Assembly: GCF_945859705.1 (NCBI RefSeq) | Contig: NC_079136.1 | Span: 95,727,120-95,791,119, forward strand | DNA from: Episyrphus balteatus | Taxonomy: Eukaryota; Arthropoda; Insecta; Diptera; Syrphidae | DNA: 64,000 nucleotides | Reading direction: 5' to 3' | Position numbers and translations under genes: made by a program | In this document: piece by piece, positions 1 to 8,077 of the stretch | Layout: each line of letters starts with the position of its first letter | Position numbering within the stretch: the first letter of the stretch is position 1 | The notes under the pieces: generated by a model | What the model saw: only the letters and a program-made list of their open reading frames with translations | The model's database searches: none | What the model was told of the DNA's origin: nothing

Positions 1-3000
1 AAATCGCTCAACCATCCCATCAGATTGTGGATGAAGCGGTGTTGTTCGCGTCTTCTTGATGCCAAGGAGTGAGCAAACCTCTTGAAAAATCTTAGATTCG
101 AAGTTCCTTCCTTGGTCGGAATGAAGTTCCATGGGTACTCCGAACCTGCTCACCCAATGAAAGACAATCTTATCCACAACTGTTTTGGTTTCCTGGTTTG
201 GGATGGCAAATGCCTCAGGCCACTTGCTGAAGTAATCCATCACTACGAGGATATACCGGTTTCCTTTGTTGGTTTCGGGAAAAGGACCTGCCACGTCTAT
301 TGCAATCCTCTCAAAAGGTGTGCCCACATTGTACTGATGCATCTTGCTTTGCATTTTTCTAGCTGGTCCTTTGCTAGCGGCACAAGTATCACATTTTCGG
401 CACCACTTTTCAACGTCTTCTCTCATACGTAACCAGTAGAATTGCTGGCGTACCTTTTCCAGCGTCTTGTTGATGCCTAAATGGCCTCCAGAAGTTCCCT
501 CGTGCATCTCTCGGAGAACATCATTAACCTTTGACTGAGGTACGATTAGTTGCATTACATAAGATTTACCATCTGCGGATTCCCACTTACGCCTGAGTAA
601 CCCTTCTTGCACATGAAGTGAGTCCCATTGTGCCCAATATGCTTTGAGATTGGGGCTTCGGTCGGAGATGTCGGCCCATTCTGGTTTCTCTTGATGTTCC
701 TTCCATGCAAGGATGGGTTCGATGTCCGAATCTTCCTGTTGGGCCATCCTGAGTTCTTCATTACTCCAGCCGCAAATGGGATCAGCTCTCGTTCTTCTTA
801 CAGCGACAACTTCCTTTTCCTCTAGCCGTGTGCAATGCTTGCAGTCTTGCTTGCACGGGCGCCGAGATAATGCGTCTGCATTTGAATGTAGCTTTCCTCT
901 TCGATGTTGAATCTGACATTGATACGTCTGGAGTATCTCGATCCATCTTGCTACTTGACCCTCTGGATTTTTGAAGTTCAAAAGCCAATTTAGTGCACCA
1001 TGATCTGTGCGAAGAAGGAACTTCTGTCCATAGATGTACTTATGGAAGTGCTTTGTTGCCAATACCAGAGCTAGAAGTTCCCTTCTGGTCACGCAATAGT
1101 TTCTTTCTTGTTTCGAGAGTACCTTGCTGAAATAGGCAACGACCTTTTCTTCTCCGTCATGAACTTGCGATAAAACAGCACCAACTCCAACATTACTTGC
1201 ATCTGCGTCAATGATGAATTGTTTGCCTGGAGTCGGATAGGCCAACACAGGAGCTTCACATAACCGTAGCTTCAGTTCCTGAAAGCTTTTCTCACACTCA
1301 CCTGACCATTTAAAGGGTTTACCCTTCTCCGTAAGCTGGTGCAAGCTTTTGGCGATTCTCGCAAAATCCTTCACGAACCGTCGATAGTACGTTGCCAGAC
1401 CGAGGAAACTCCGAAGTTGATGCTTGTCCTGAGGGGTTGGCCAATTCTTCACAGTGTCAACTTTTTCTGGATCAGTCATTACTCCTTGGGATGAGATGAT
1501 ATGCCCCAAATATTTAACCTCGGTCTTGAAAAGTGCACATTTCTTTGGATTTAACTTAAGATGTGCTTCTCGTAGCCTCTGGAATACAGCCTTTAGGTTT
1601 TCACAATGGTCATCAAATGTTTTCCCGTAAACGATGACATCATCCAAATAGACTAGGCAAGATTTCCAGGTTAATCCATTTAAAACGCACTCCATTAAGC
1701 GCTCAAAAGTAGCTGGGGCATTACATAGCCCAAACGGCATGACATTGAACTGCCACAGACCATTTCCTGTGGAGAAAGCCGTCTTTTCTCGATCTTCTGG
1801 ATGGATTTCTACCTGCCAGTAGCCACTCTTCAAATCCAAAGTCGAAAACCATTGTGCTCCTTCCATTGCATCTAGAGTATCGCTGATTCTTGGCAGTGGG
1901 TAGCTGTCTTTCTTCGTCACATCATTCAGCCTGCGGTAGTCGACACAAAATCGAGTGCTTCCATCCTTCTTTTTGACGAGAACTACCGGTGATGCCCAAG
2001 GGCTTTTGGAATTTTCGATCAGCCCGTCTTTCTTCATTGTCGATATCATTTCTTCAACTTCACTTTGTTTGGCCAAGGGGAGACGTCTTGCTGGTTGACG
2101 AATCGGCCTAGCGTCTCCTGTATCGATTCGATGCTGCACCAGTTGTGTTCGGCCGTATTGCCCGCTGGGTGAAGAGAAGATATCAGCATATTCATGAAGA
2201 AGCCTTCCAGCAACATTAAGCTGATGTTGACTCAAGTTGTCTGATTTGAGAATTTGAGTCTTTAGTTTCTCAGAGTTCATAGTCATCTGTGTGTCCATCT
2301 CGTTGATCTTAGTTATTGCGGACACAGATTCACATTGCCCAACAACTTCTCCTTTCTTAAGCTTGATTGGGTACGGTTTGATGTTAAGTATCCGTACAGG
2401 TACCATGTTGTTCTTTGGTGCCACAAGAGTCTTCCCGATGATGATGTTTTCGGAACTTTGCTCAACTTCTGGTTCGACCATGAGGTATCGATGGTTTCCA
2501 CAGTTCCCCTTTAACTTCGTCCACACAAAAACTTCTGAAGAAGGAGGCAGGCACATGTCTTCTTTGATGACAGTTCTAATTGTTGTTGAGTTTTCGCTGC
2601 CATAGACCATTGGAATCTCTACATTTCTGTATTTCAGGACTTGATTACCGATATCCAAAATGATTCCATGCTCCTTCATAAAGTCGATTCCAATGATGCA
2701 CTCGTCACATATATCTGCCACCAAAAACACATGTAAAAACTTTAGTTCTGCTATACGGATCTCAAGACGAACTTCTCCGTACACTCTTGCTGCTTCTCCT
2801 GTGGCGGTCTTCAGACGATAGCTGTTGATGTTATGTAGCCACGTCATCTTTACCAAGTCTCTTCGTACAATAGAGGCGGTGGCACCGGTGTCAATTGTAG
2901 CCACGTGTTGGTTATTGTTTATGGTTGCCTCTACTGTCAGACTTTTGTTGTCTCGTTTAGTTTGTGAGACTTGAATTGTGGTTCTGGGGCCATCGATACC

Positions 3001-4482
3001 AGAAACCAGCTTCTGCCCCTCGAAGGTGGTTCTTACTCGTTTCCCGAATGGGAATTCAAGATGAGCATGAGTGTTAGTTGTATCGCTTACCTGTTGTTGG
3101 GCAATATTCCTGTTTCCACAGTGTTGGCAAGCAGTTCTTCTTGGTGGCAATCTGCACTGCCGCTGGAGATGTCCGGTCTTGTTACAGTTCCAGCATCGAG
3201 CAGCTCCGTCTCGCTGGTTTCTTTGGAATGCGAGTTTTTGACAAGAGCATTCCTCCACTGTAACTTCTCTTACCCGATGAACGCCTTGAGAAGCCTGTTC
3301 TGCTGCTTCCATAGTGAGTGCAAACGCTAATGCTTCAGGAAGGGAACGTTTTCCAGCTGTTCGAATTGCTCGCTGAAGATTTATATCAGATACAGCACGT
3401 ACAAAGGCTTCTGTCGCAAACTGATTGATAATGTCGTCTCCTGCTGTCGGATATGCCAGATGAGCTAACCTTTCAATATCTGCTTGGAGTTGTTGCAGAG
3501 TTTCTCCTCTTTTCTGGACTCTTGTATTGAGTTGGACGCGGAAGACTTCCTGCATATGGCCATCTCCAAAGCGTTTTTCAATGACCTGGACAAGAGCGTT
3601 AAAGTTACCATTCTTTTCTGGTGGTAAAGTTTGTAACAACTCAGCAGCAGGACCTCTAAGAGCAAGAGTCAGCGCTATACATTTGTCTTCGTCATCCCAG
3701 CCATTTGTTGTGGCAGCTGCCTCAAACTGTTTCTTGTAGATCGACCAAGAACTTTGTCCATCAAAGGTTGGTGGATGCATTTCCTTCTTCTTTGAATACT
3801 CACCAGAACTTTCTCGGGCCTTAATTTTTCGAACCTTGTCCAACTCTTTAGTAATGTCTTGGAATTTCTCTTCGAACTTTGTGTGCATTGCCAACAGCTT
3901 TTCTTTGTTTTCTTCAACACGCTCGTCAAGAGCAGTGAACTTCTTCTCGAAATCACCAAGCTTTCCCTCTAAAAGATTTTTCTGTTCTTCTAGAAGATTC
4001 TTTTGCTCATCGCGATGTTCTTCTAGATGTTTCTCCATTTTTTCGAGAAGATTCTGTTGTTCACTCTTTTGCTCGGTACGTTGTTTCTCAATTTTTTCGA
4101 GAAGATTCTGTTGTTCACTCTTTTGCTCTGTTCGTTGTTGTTCCATTTGTTCTCTTTGTTCATTGCGTTGTGTCTCAATTTGTTCAAGAAGATTTTTCTG
4201 TTCATCCTTTTGTTCTTTACGTTGCTGTTCCATTTGATCTTTCTGTTCTTCAAATTTTGCAAGGAGAACAGCCATCATGGATGACATATCGGAACTAGTA
4301 CTTACTCGTTCTTCTACCATTTCAACTTCGAATTGAAATGTATCCAAATCTTCGTTTTTCTGGGTTAAATAATCCTGCAGGCGAATAATGAGGTCATTTT
4401 TCGATCCAGCAGTAGGAAGACCTCGTTTAGTTAATTCCGCCTTCAGCTCAGTCAAACTTAACTGATTCAATGTCTTACCCAT
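1..4482 (-). CDS. Gag-Pol polyprotein of the LTR element, 1494 codons visible, C-terminus off the edge
   Basis: I checked every codon from the ATG at 4482-4480 to position 1 and found no stop, so gag and pol are one frame with no frameshift. N-terminal residues ~7-40 match the SAP-motif pattern (LTELKAEL, then a KRGLP turn, then LIIRLQDYL). Residues ~75-250 are a Q/E/K-rich coiled coil. A CCHC zinc knuckle lies at 430-443. A second Cys-X2-Cys (452-455) lacks its His/Cys partner. The protease DTGA is at 531-534. The reverse transcriptase YLDD is at 945-948. RNase H begins with IIDADAS (Asp 1092 and 1094). Integrase has an HHCC zinc finger, then a D,D-35-E catalytic set whose last Asp (in HSDQGRNF) and Glu (in DGMVERF) are 35 residues apart. 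It would copy the element's RNA and integrate it. The start is the first ATG after the primer site, in good context. Confidence 0.93.
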   Translation of the reverse strand, partial: MGKTLNQLSLTELKAELTKRGLPTAGSKNDLIIRLQDYLTQKNEDLDTFQFEVEMVEERVSTSSDMSSMMAVLLAKFEEQKDQMEQQRKEQKDEQKNLLEQIETQRNEQREQMEQQRTEQKSEQQNLLEKIEKQRTEQKSEQQNLLEKMEKHLEEHRDEQKNLLEEQKNLLEGKLGDFEKKFTALDERVEENKEKLLAMHTKFEEKFQDITKELDKVRKIKARESSGEYSKKKEMHPPTFDGQSSWSIYKKQFEAAATTNGWDDEDKCIALTLALRGPAAELLQTLPPEKNGNFNALVQVIEKRFGDGHMQEVFRVQLNTRVQKRGETLQQLQADIERLAHLAYPTAGDDIINQFATEAFVRAVSDINLQRAIRTAGKRSLPEALAFALTMEAAEQASQGVHRVREVTVEECSCQKLAFQRNQRDGAARCWNCNKTGHLQRQCRLPPRRTACQHCGNRNIAQQQVSDTTNTHAHLEFPFGKRVRTTFEGQKLVSGIDGPRTTIQVSQTKRDNKSLTVEATINNNQHVATIDTGATASIVRRDLVKMTWLHNINSYRLKTATGEAARVYGEVRLEIRIAELKFLHVFLVADICDECIIGIDFMKEHGIILDIGNQVLKYRNVEIPMVYGSENSTTIRTVIKEDMCLPPSSEVFVWTKLKGNCGNHRYLMVEPEVEQSSENIIIGKTLVAPKNNMVPVRILNIKPYPIKLKKGEVVGQCESVSAITKINEMDTQMTMNSEKLKTQILKSDNLSQHQLNVAGRLLHEYADIFSSPSGQYGRTQLVQHRIDTGDARPIRQPARRLPLAKQSEVEEMISTMKKDGLIENSKSPWASPVVLVKKKDGSTRFCVDYRRLNDVTKKDSYPLPRISDTLDAMEGAQWFSTLDLKSGYWQVEIHPEDREKTAFSTGNGLWQFNVMPFGLCNAPATFERLMECVLNGLTWKSCLVYLDDVIVYGKTFDDHCENLKAVFQRLREAHLKLNPKKCALFKTEVKYLGHIISSQGVMTDPEKVDTVKNWPTPQDKHQLRSFLGLATYYRRFVKDFARIAKSLHQLTEKGKPFKWSGECEKSFQELKLRLCEAPVLAYPTPGKQFIIDADASNVGVGAVLSQVHDGEEKVVAYFSKVLSKQERNYCVTRRELLALVLATKHFHKYIYGQKFLLRTDHGALNWLLNFKNPEGQVARWIEILQTYQCQIQHRRGKLHSNADALSRRPCKQDCKHCTRLEEKEVVAVRRTRADPICGWSNEELRMAQQEDSDIEPILAWKEHQEKPEWADISDRSPNLKAYWAQWDSLHVQEGLLRRKWESADGKSYVMQLIVPQSKVNDVLREMHEGTSGGHLGINKTLEKVRQQFYWLRMREDVEKWCRKCDTCAASKGPARKMQSKMHQYNVGTPFERIAIDVAGPFPETNKGNRYILVVMDYFSKWPEAFAIPNQETKTVVDKIVFHWVSRFGVPMELHSDQGRNFESKIFQEVCSLLGIKKTRTTPLHPQSDGMVERF
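4045..4152 (-). repeat. 54-bp in-frame tandem duplication in the Gag coiled coil
   Basis: Two adjacent 54-bp units (4045-4098 and 4099-4152) encode an 18-residue block of the type EQKSEQQNLLEKIEKQRT. Shorter related blocks with NLLE lie on both sides. The unit is a multiple of 3, so the coiled coil can lengthen or shorten without breaking the frame. Confidence 0.75.
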
Positions 4483-4614
4483 TTTAACTTTTCAAAACGC
4501 GAGCACTTTTACTTATTTCAAAATGTTTTACACTTTGTTTATTGTTAAAACACACGCGCACTTTTTATTTTATTCGCGAAATTATCTGATTCGCACAAAT
4601 AAATAAGTTTTATT

Positions 4615-4631
4615 CCACTTTTCTGACACCA
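4615..4631 (-). promoter_or_regulatory. Primer-binding site, leucine-tRNA-like
   Basis: Directly inside the LTR (one spacer base at 4632) the minus strand reads TGGTGTCAGAA, then AAGTGG. The first 11 bases fit the 3' end of an insect tRNA-Leu, as used by mdg3-type elements. The match beyond base 11 is interrupted by two extra A's. tRNA identity is recalled, not searched. Confidence 0.7.
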
Positions 4632-4632
4632 A

Positions 4633-5138
4633 TGTAATGTTTTATTCCGGGTTCACAATAAAACTTATTTCGTTTATTTTAACTTCCACTTATCTTTCCG
4701 TTCAAATAAGAACACACTTTATTTCAAATCAATTTACTTTTATTATTCGCTCAAACAAACACACTTTTCAATCACTTTATTTACTACTAACAATTTCCAA
4801 CACTTTATTTCACTTTGTACTGTACTCTTTCACATTCAAGATTAAACTGTATCCGGTCGGTGTCCACGCTGCCCTTTTATACCTGAAATTCGGAATTCGA
4901 GAATGTCTTCGAAGGTTCTCGTCTTTGCTTCTCGAAGCTTCCTTTCCAAGAGGGGGCGCTTCATACTTCCAGTCCAGTGGGATATTTTGGGATATTCAGC
5001 AGTCGAGGGAATTTCTTTGGATGCGTTCAGAGGGTAGTTTCTTAATTACTAAAGGTCCGTTCACATTTCTACCTTTACTGTAGCAGGTAGTGTGTTCAGA
5101 CTTTTATCTTAAAAGTAGTTCGGTAATTCATCGTTACA
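4633..5138 (-). repeat. 5' LTR (506 bp) of the Ty3/Gypsy element
   Basis: In element sense it begins TGTAACGATG and ends CATTACA, the usual TG...CA. The inner end is fixed by the primer site. The outer end is fixed by a 71-bp match at 47891-47961 that stops at the same base. A TATA box (TATAAAAGGG) lies at 4881-4872 and an AATAAA near the inner end, giving a plausible U3-R-U5 layout. The second LTR is outside the window. Confidence 0.8.
4872..4881 (-). promoter_or_regulatory. TATA box in the LTR
   Basis: TATAAAAGGG on the minus strand, about 390 bp upstream of the gag ATG and inside the LTR. This is the expected place for the element's RNA polymerase II promoter. Confidence 0.55.
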
Positions 5139-5145
5139 GTATAAA

Positions 5146-5245
5146 TAGTCACATTCATGCTTGAACCGAAGTTGACCCGCAGCTAATCCGCCGAAATCGG
5201 TGGGTTAAATTTCTGATCCGAGACTGAACCGCGTTTGTACAACTG
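5146..5245. repeat. Short dispersed repeat, inverted copy at 45296-45392
   Basis: About 100 bp, from catgcttgaaccgaagttga to gtttgtacaactgg, recurs inverted at 45296-45392, where the left part reads gttgtacaaacgtggttcag. It starts right beside the outer end of the LTR. No terminal repeats or coding potential are visible, so the class is unknown. Confidence 0.7.
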
Positions 5246-6476
5246 GCCATAAGTGTGTTTTTTTGTTTATCTATATAGATTTTGTGAAAAAAAACCACAT
5301 CGAGATTTTTGAAATCAAAACAATTTACGTGTTAAAAACAACAAAAACTTTATCTGTATAGATTTTTGAAAAATCCAGATAATTATCCAGATTTTACTTT
5401 CTCTCGATAAAAACAGTAGTGCCAAGGTACTTTATTTGTTGTGTTCATACAAAAATATCTGAAAATATTAACAAAAAAAAAAAAGCGGAGAAAAAAACTC
5501 TCATAGAAAAAAATAATTAAAAATTTGTTTCACATGGTTGCATTGAAATGTTAATATCTCGAGATATACGCAATGCACTTTTTAGATAAAAGTCTTAAAT
5601 GGATCCTTATAAGATTGTATAACAGATATGTATAAAAAATTACCAAAGTTTTTTCGAAAAATTAGAAATAAAAATAAAAAAGTTTTCACATTTGATTTTT
5701 AAAAAATCGAAAAAAAATTCAATATGGCTACCTTCAAACGCTTATAACACAAGAACGACGCAACGAATGTTAATGGTCATGGTCTTAAAATGTAGCTAAG
5801 AATATAGAGATAATTTTTGTTTTTTTGTGAAAAAACAATTTTTTTGAATCCAACATGGATGCCATGGCCATATGAACATTTTTGTTTGCATCCAACATGA
5901 ATGTAATGGCCTTCCCACTTCGAATTAAAATAAAAAAAAATAAAAGCAACATTTTTGACAGACAGCTGCCAAAGTATATGTACAGTGGTGCCAAATGTTT
6001 GCATGGATTTCAAAAATCCCGATGTCGTTTTTTTGCACAAAATCTATATAGATAAACAAAAAAACACACCTAATTATCCTGATTTTACTTTCTCTCGATA
6101 AAAACAGTAGTGCCAAGGTAGTTTAATTGTTGTGTTCATATAGAAATATCTGAAAATATTAACAAAAAAAAAGCGGAGAAAACGAGGTTTGAAAAAAACT
6201 CTCATAGAAAAAAATAATCAAAAATTTGTTTGACATGGTTGCATTGAAATGTTAATATCTCGAGATATACGCAATGCACTTTTCAGATAAAAGTCTTAAA
6301 TGGATCCTGATAAGATTGTTGAACAGATATGTATATAAAATTACCAAAGTTTTTTCGAAAAATTAGAAATAAAAATAAAAAAGTTTTCACATTTGATTTT
6401 AAGAAAATCGAAAAAAAATTCAATATGGCTACCTTCAAACGCTTCTAACACAAGAACGACGCAACTAATGTTAATG

Positions 6477-7366
6477 CCCAAGTAACAATTTTACTTGCAA
6501 AAGGTCCATTTTCTTCGATTCGGCAAGCTATAGTTTGTATAAGCTTAGTTTAAGGCTTATTTACGCAAATCATCCATTTTGGAAACAAAGGAGGTCTCCT
6601 TAAGGCCATCTGGAAGTGTTTAGAAGAAGCCTTGTAAATATAAGTTAAAGAAGACCTTCATAAGACCTGTTTGAACCGTTTTAAAGAAGCCTTCTATTTT
6701 CAAGTGACAGAAGGCTTTCATAAGACCTGTTCCAAGAGGTTCTTGTAAGTATACAATGTTTTCATCTTTCAAGTATGCAATATTTTTCACCAATAAGTAT
6801 GCAAAGCTTTTATCCTGCAGATATGCAATGTTTGTAACACTTTAGAAAAAAACATTGCATTTTTATGTGAGGTTTCAATTAGCTCCCTTTTTGCCACTCA
6901 TTTTTAATATTCGAGTATGGTCTACTGGTAAGGTGCTGGCTTGGTATGCAGAGGTACGTGGGATCGATTGCTGGCGGGGCCATTTGTGAAATAAAAAAAA
7001 ATGTGTTCTTTTTCAATTAAAATAAAACTCTTCCCATTTCAGAACGACAGGAAAAGCATTGACATGGCCAAAAAAGAAGAAAAAAACAAAATAGAAAAAA
7101 ATTAAAAGAAAAAAAAAATCAATAAAATCTTTTTTTCTTTTTTTATAGTTTCCCTAAAATATTTCATTGTTTTGTAAAAAGGCCTGCATAAGGTCGTTTT
7201 ACGCTGTTCGTCACAAGCTATTAGCTTGTGGATTGCCTGTGGAGGAAGGTCTTGGGGAAATTCGGTAATGTGCGCCAAAATGATTTGCATAAGACTTGTC
7301 CTTCTTCTTAAACAAGTCAAAAAATAGCTCGCATTGACCCTTATGAAAGCTAAATTGTTACTTGGG
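6477..7366. mobile_element. 890-bp MITE with CCCAAGTAACAATTT ends, TG duplication
   Basis: Terminal inverted repeats are CCCAAGTAACAATTT and its complement. It lies inside the second unit of the dimer repeat. The uninterrupted unit reads ttaatggtcatgg at ~5770, and here the same site reads ttaatg-element-tggtcatgg, so a 2-bp TG was duplicated. Inside are direct repeats built on gaagcctt and cataagacctgtt, and a tRNA-like stretch. The superfamily is unknown: a TG duplication and these ends match no class I can name with confidence. Confidence 0.82.
6912..6983 (+). other. tRNA-like sequence inside the MITE
   Basis: An A-box-like TGGTCTACTGG (6918-6928) and a B-box-like GGATCGATTGC (6961-6971) sit at tRNA spacing. 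The acceptor arms do not pair well and there is no CCA. It looks like a tRNA pseudogene or SINE head captured by the MITE, not a working tRNA gene. Confidence 0.5.
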
Positions 7367-7667
7367 TGGTCATGGTCTTAAAATGTAGCTAAGAATATAC
7401 AGATCATTTTTGGTTTTTTGTGAAAAAAAAATTTTTTTGAATCCAACATGGATGCCATGGCCATATGAAAATTTTTGTTTGCATCCAACATGGATGTAAT
7501 GTCCTTCCCACTTCGGAGTTAAAATAAAAAAAAAAACAAAAGCAACATTTTTGACAGACAGCTGCCAAAGTATATGTACAGTGGTGCCAAATGTTTGCAT
7601 GGATTTCAAAAATCTCGATGTCGTTTTTTTGCACAAAATCTATATAGATAAACAAAAAAACACACCT

Positions 7668-7886
7668 ATTGGCTCAAAAAGTGAAAAAGTACAAAAGTGA
7701 ACATTTTCAAATGCATTTTTGTATGGTTTTTCGGGCTAGAAAATTAAAATAAATGATGCAGAATGCTTATTTTTCCGTCCAAAAATCAATTTGTAAACTC
7801 TTTTTTACAAAAAAATCCCGCTAGCGAGAAAAAAAATATTTTCACTTTTGTACTTTTTCAAAAAGTGGTGAATGTAGTTAAGCCTT
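7668..7886. mobile_element. Palindromic ~220-bp MITE, copy 1, upstream of Karyopherin beta 3
   Basis: Left arm ttggctcaaaaagtgaaaaa and right arm ctttttcaaaaagtggtgaa...gtagttaagcc are inverted copies. A second copy with the same internal sequence is at 41469-41707. It ends about 190 bp before the Karyopherin beta 3 ATG, so the promoter or 5' UTR of that gene probably abuts it. The left end of this copy seems trimmed by the neighbouring dimer repeat. Confidence 0.75.
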
Positions 7887-8077
7887 TAGATTTTTTCAAA
7901 TCCCAATGTTGGCCTCATTCCTGCCAAAAATGTAAAAAAAATTCAATCATACCAACATTGAGATACATAATTAAAAGCACGTTCACAAATGTAACAGTAC
8001 CTCGTTCTCTTTTTAGCTCGTGTGTGCTGCGCAGCGTTGCAAAATTTTTGTGCGGTGTCTTTTCAAAAAACGATACA

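Larger units (their letters stand above)
1..5138 (-). mobile_element. Ty3/Gypsy LTR retrotransposon, 5' part (3' end outside window)
   Basis: The minus strand reads, in order, LTR (5138-4633), primer-binding site (4631-4615) and one gag-pol frame from 4482 that is still open at position 1. The 3' end of integrase, any env-like gene and the second LTR lie outside the window, so age from LTR divergence cannot be estimated. Domain order protease, RT, RNase H, integrase is the Ty3/Gypsy order. The leucine-tRNA-like primer site and the form of the integrase recall the mdg3/micropia lineage, but that assignment is from memory of the family. No stop codon interrupts the visible frame, which suggests a young copy. 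Confidence 0.93.
5253..7665. mobile_element. Tandem-dimer repeat element with GTGTG/CACAC inverted ends
   Basis: The outer ends are inverted copies (GTGTGTTTTTTTGTTTATCT at 5253, complement ending at 7665), and a third copy of this end lies at ~6035-6069. A ~690-bp unit occurs twice in the same direction: 5381-6069 and 6072-7665. The second copy is split by the MITE at 6477-7366. No transposase frame is visible. The short reading frames here are AT-rich noise repeated in both copies. This is a non-autonomous DNA-transposon-like repeat that has duplicated in tandem. Confidence 0.75.

Noticed and set aside
3836..4284. Plus-strand frames rich in Ser/Cys/Phe and Leu/Phe
   Set aside because: They are the antisense of the Gag coiled coil, whose true frame is on the minus strand.
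4637..5083. 148-aa plus-strand frame inside the LTR
   Set aside because: It lies antisense to the LTR, has no motif, and overlaps the LTR's TATA region.
5777..7655. Repeated minus-strand frames of 60-88 aa
   Set aside because: They occur in both units of the dimer repeat with different lengths and are low-complexity AT-rich sequence.
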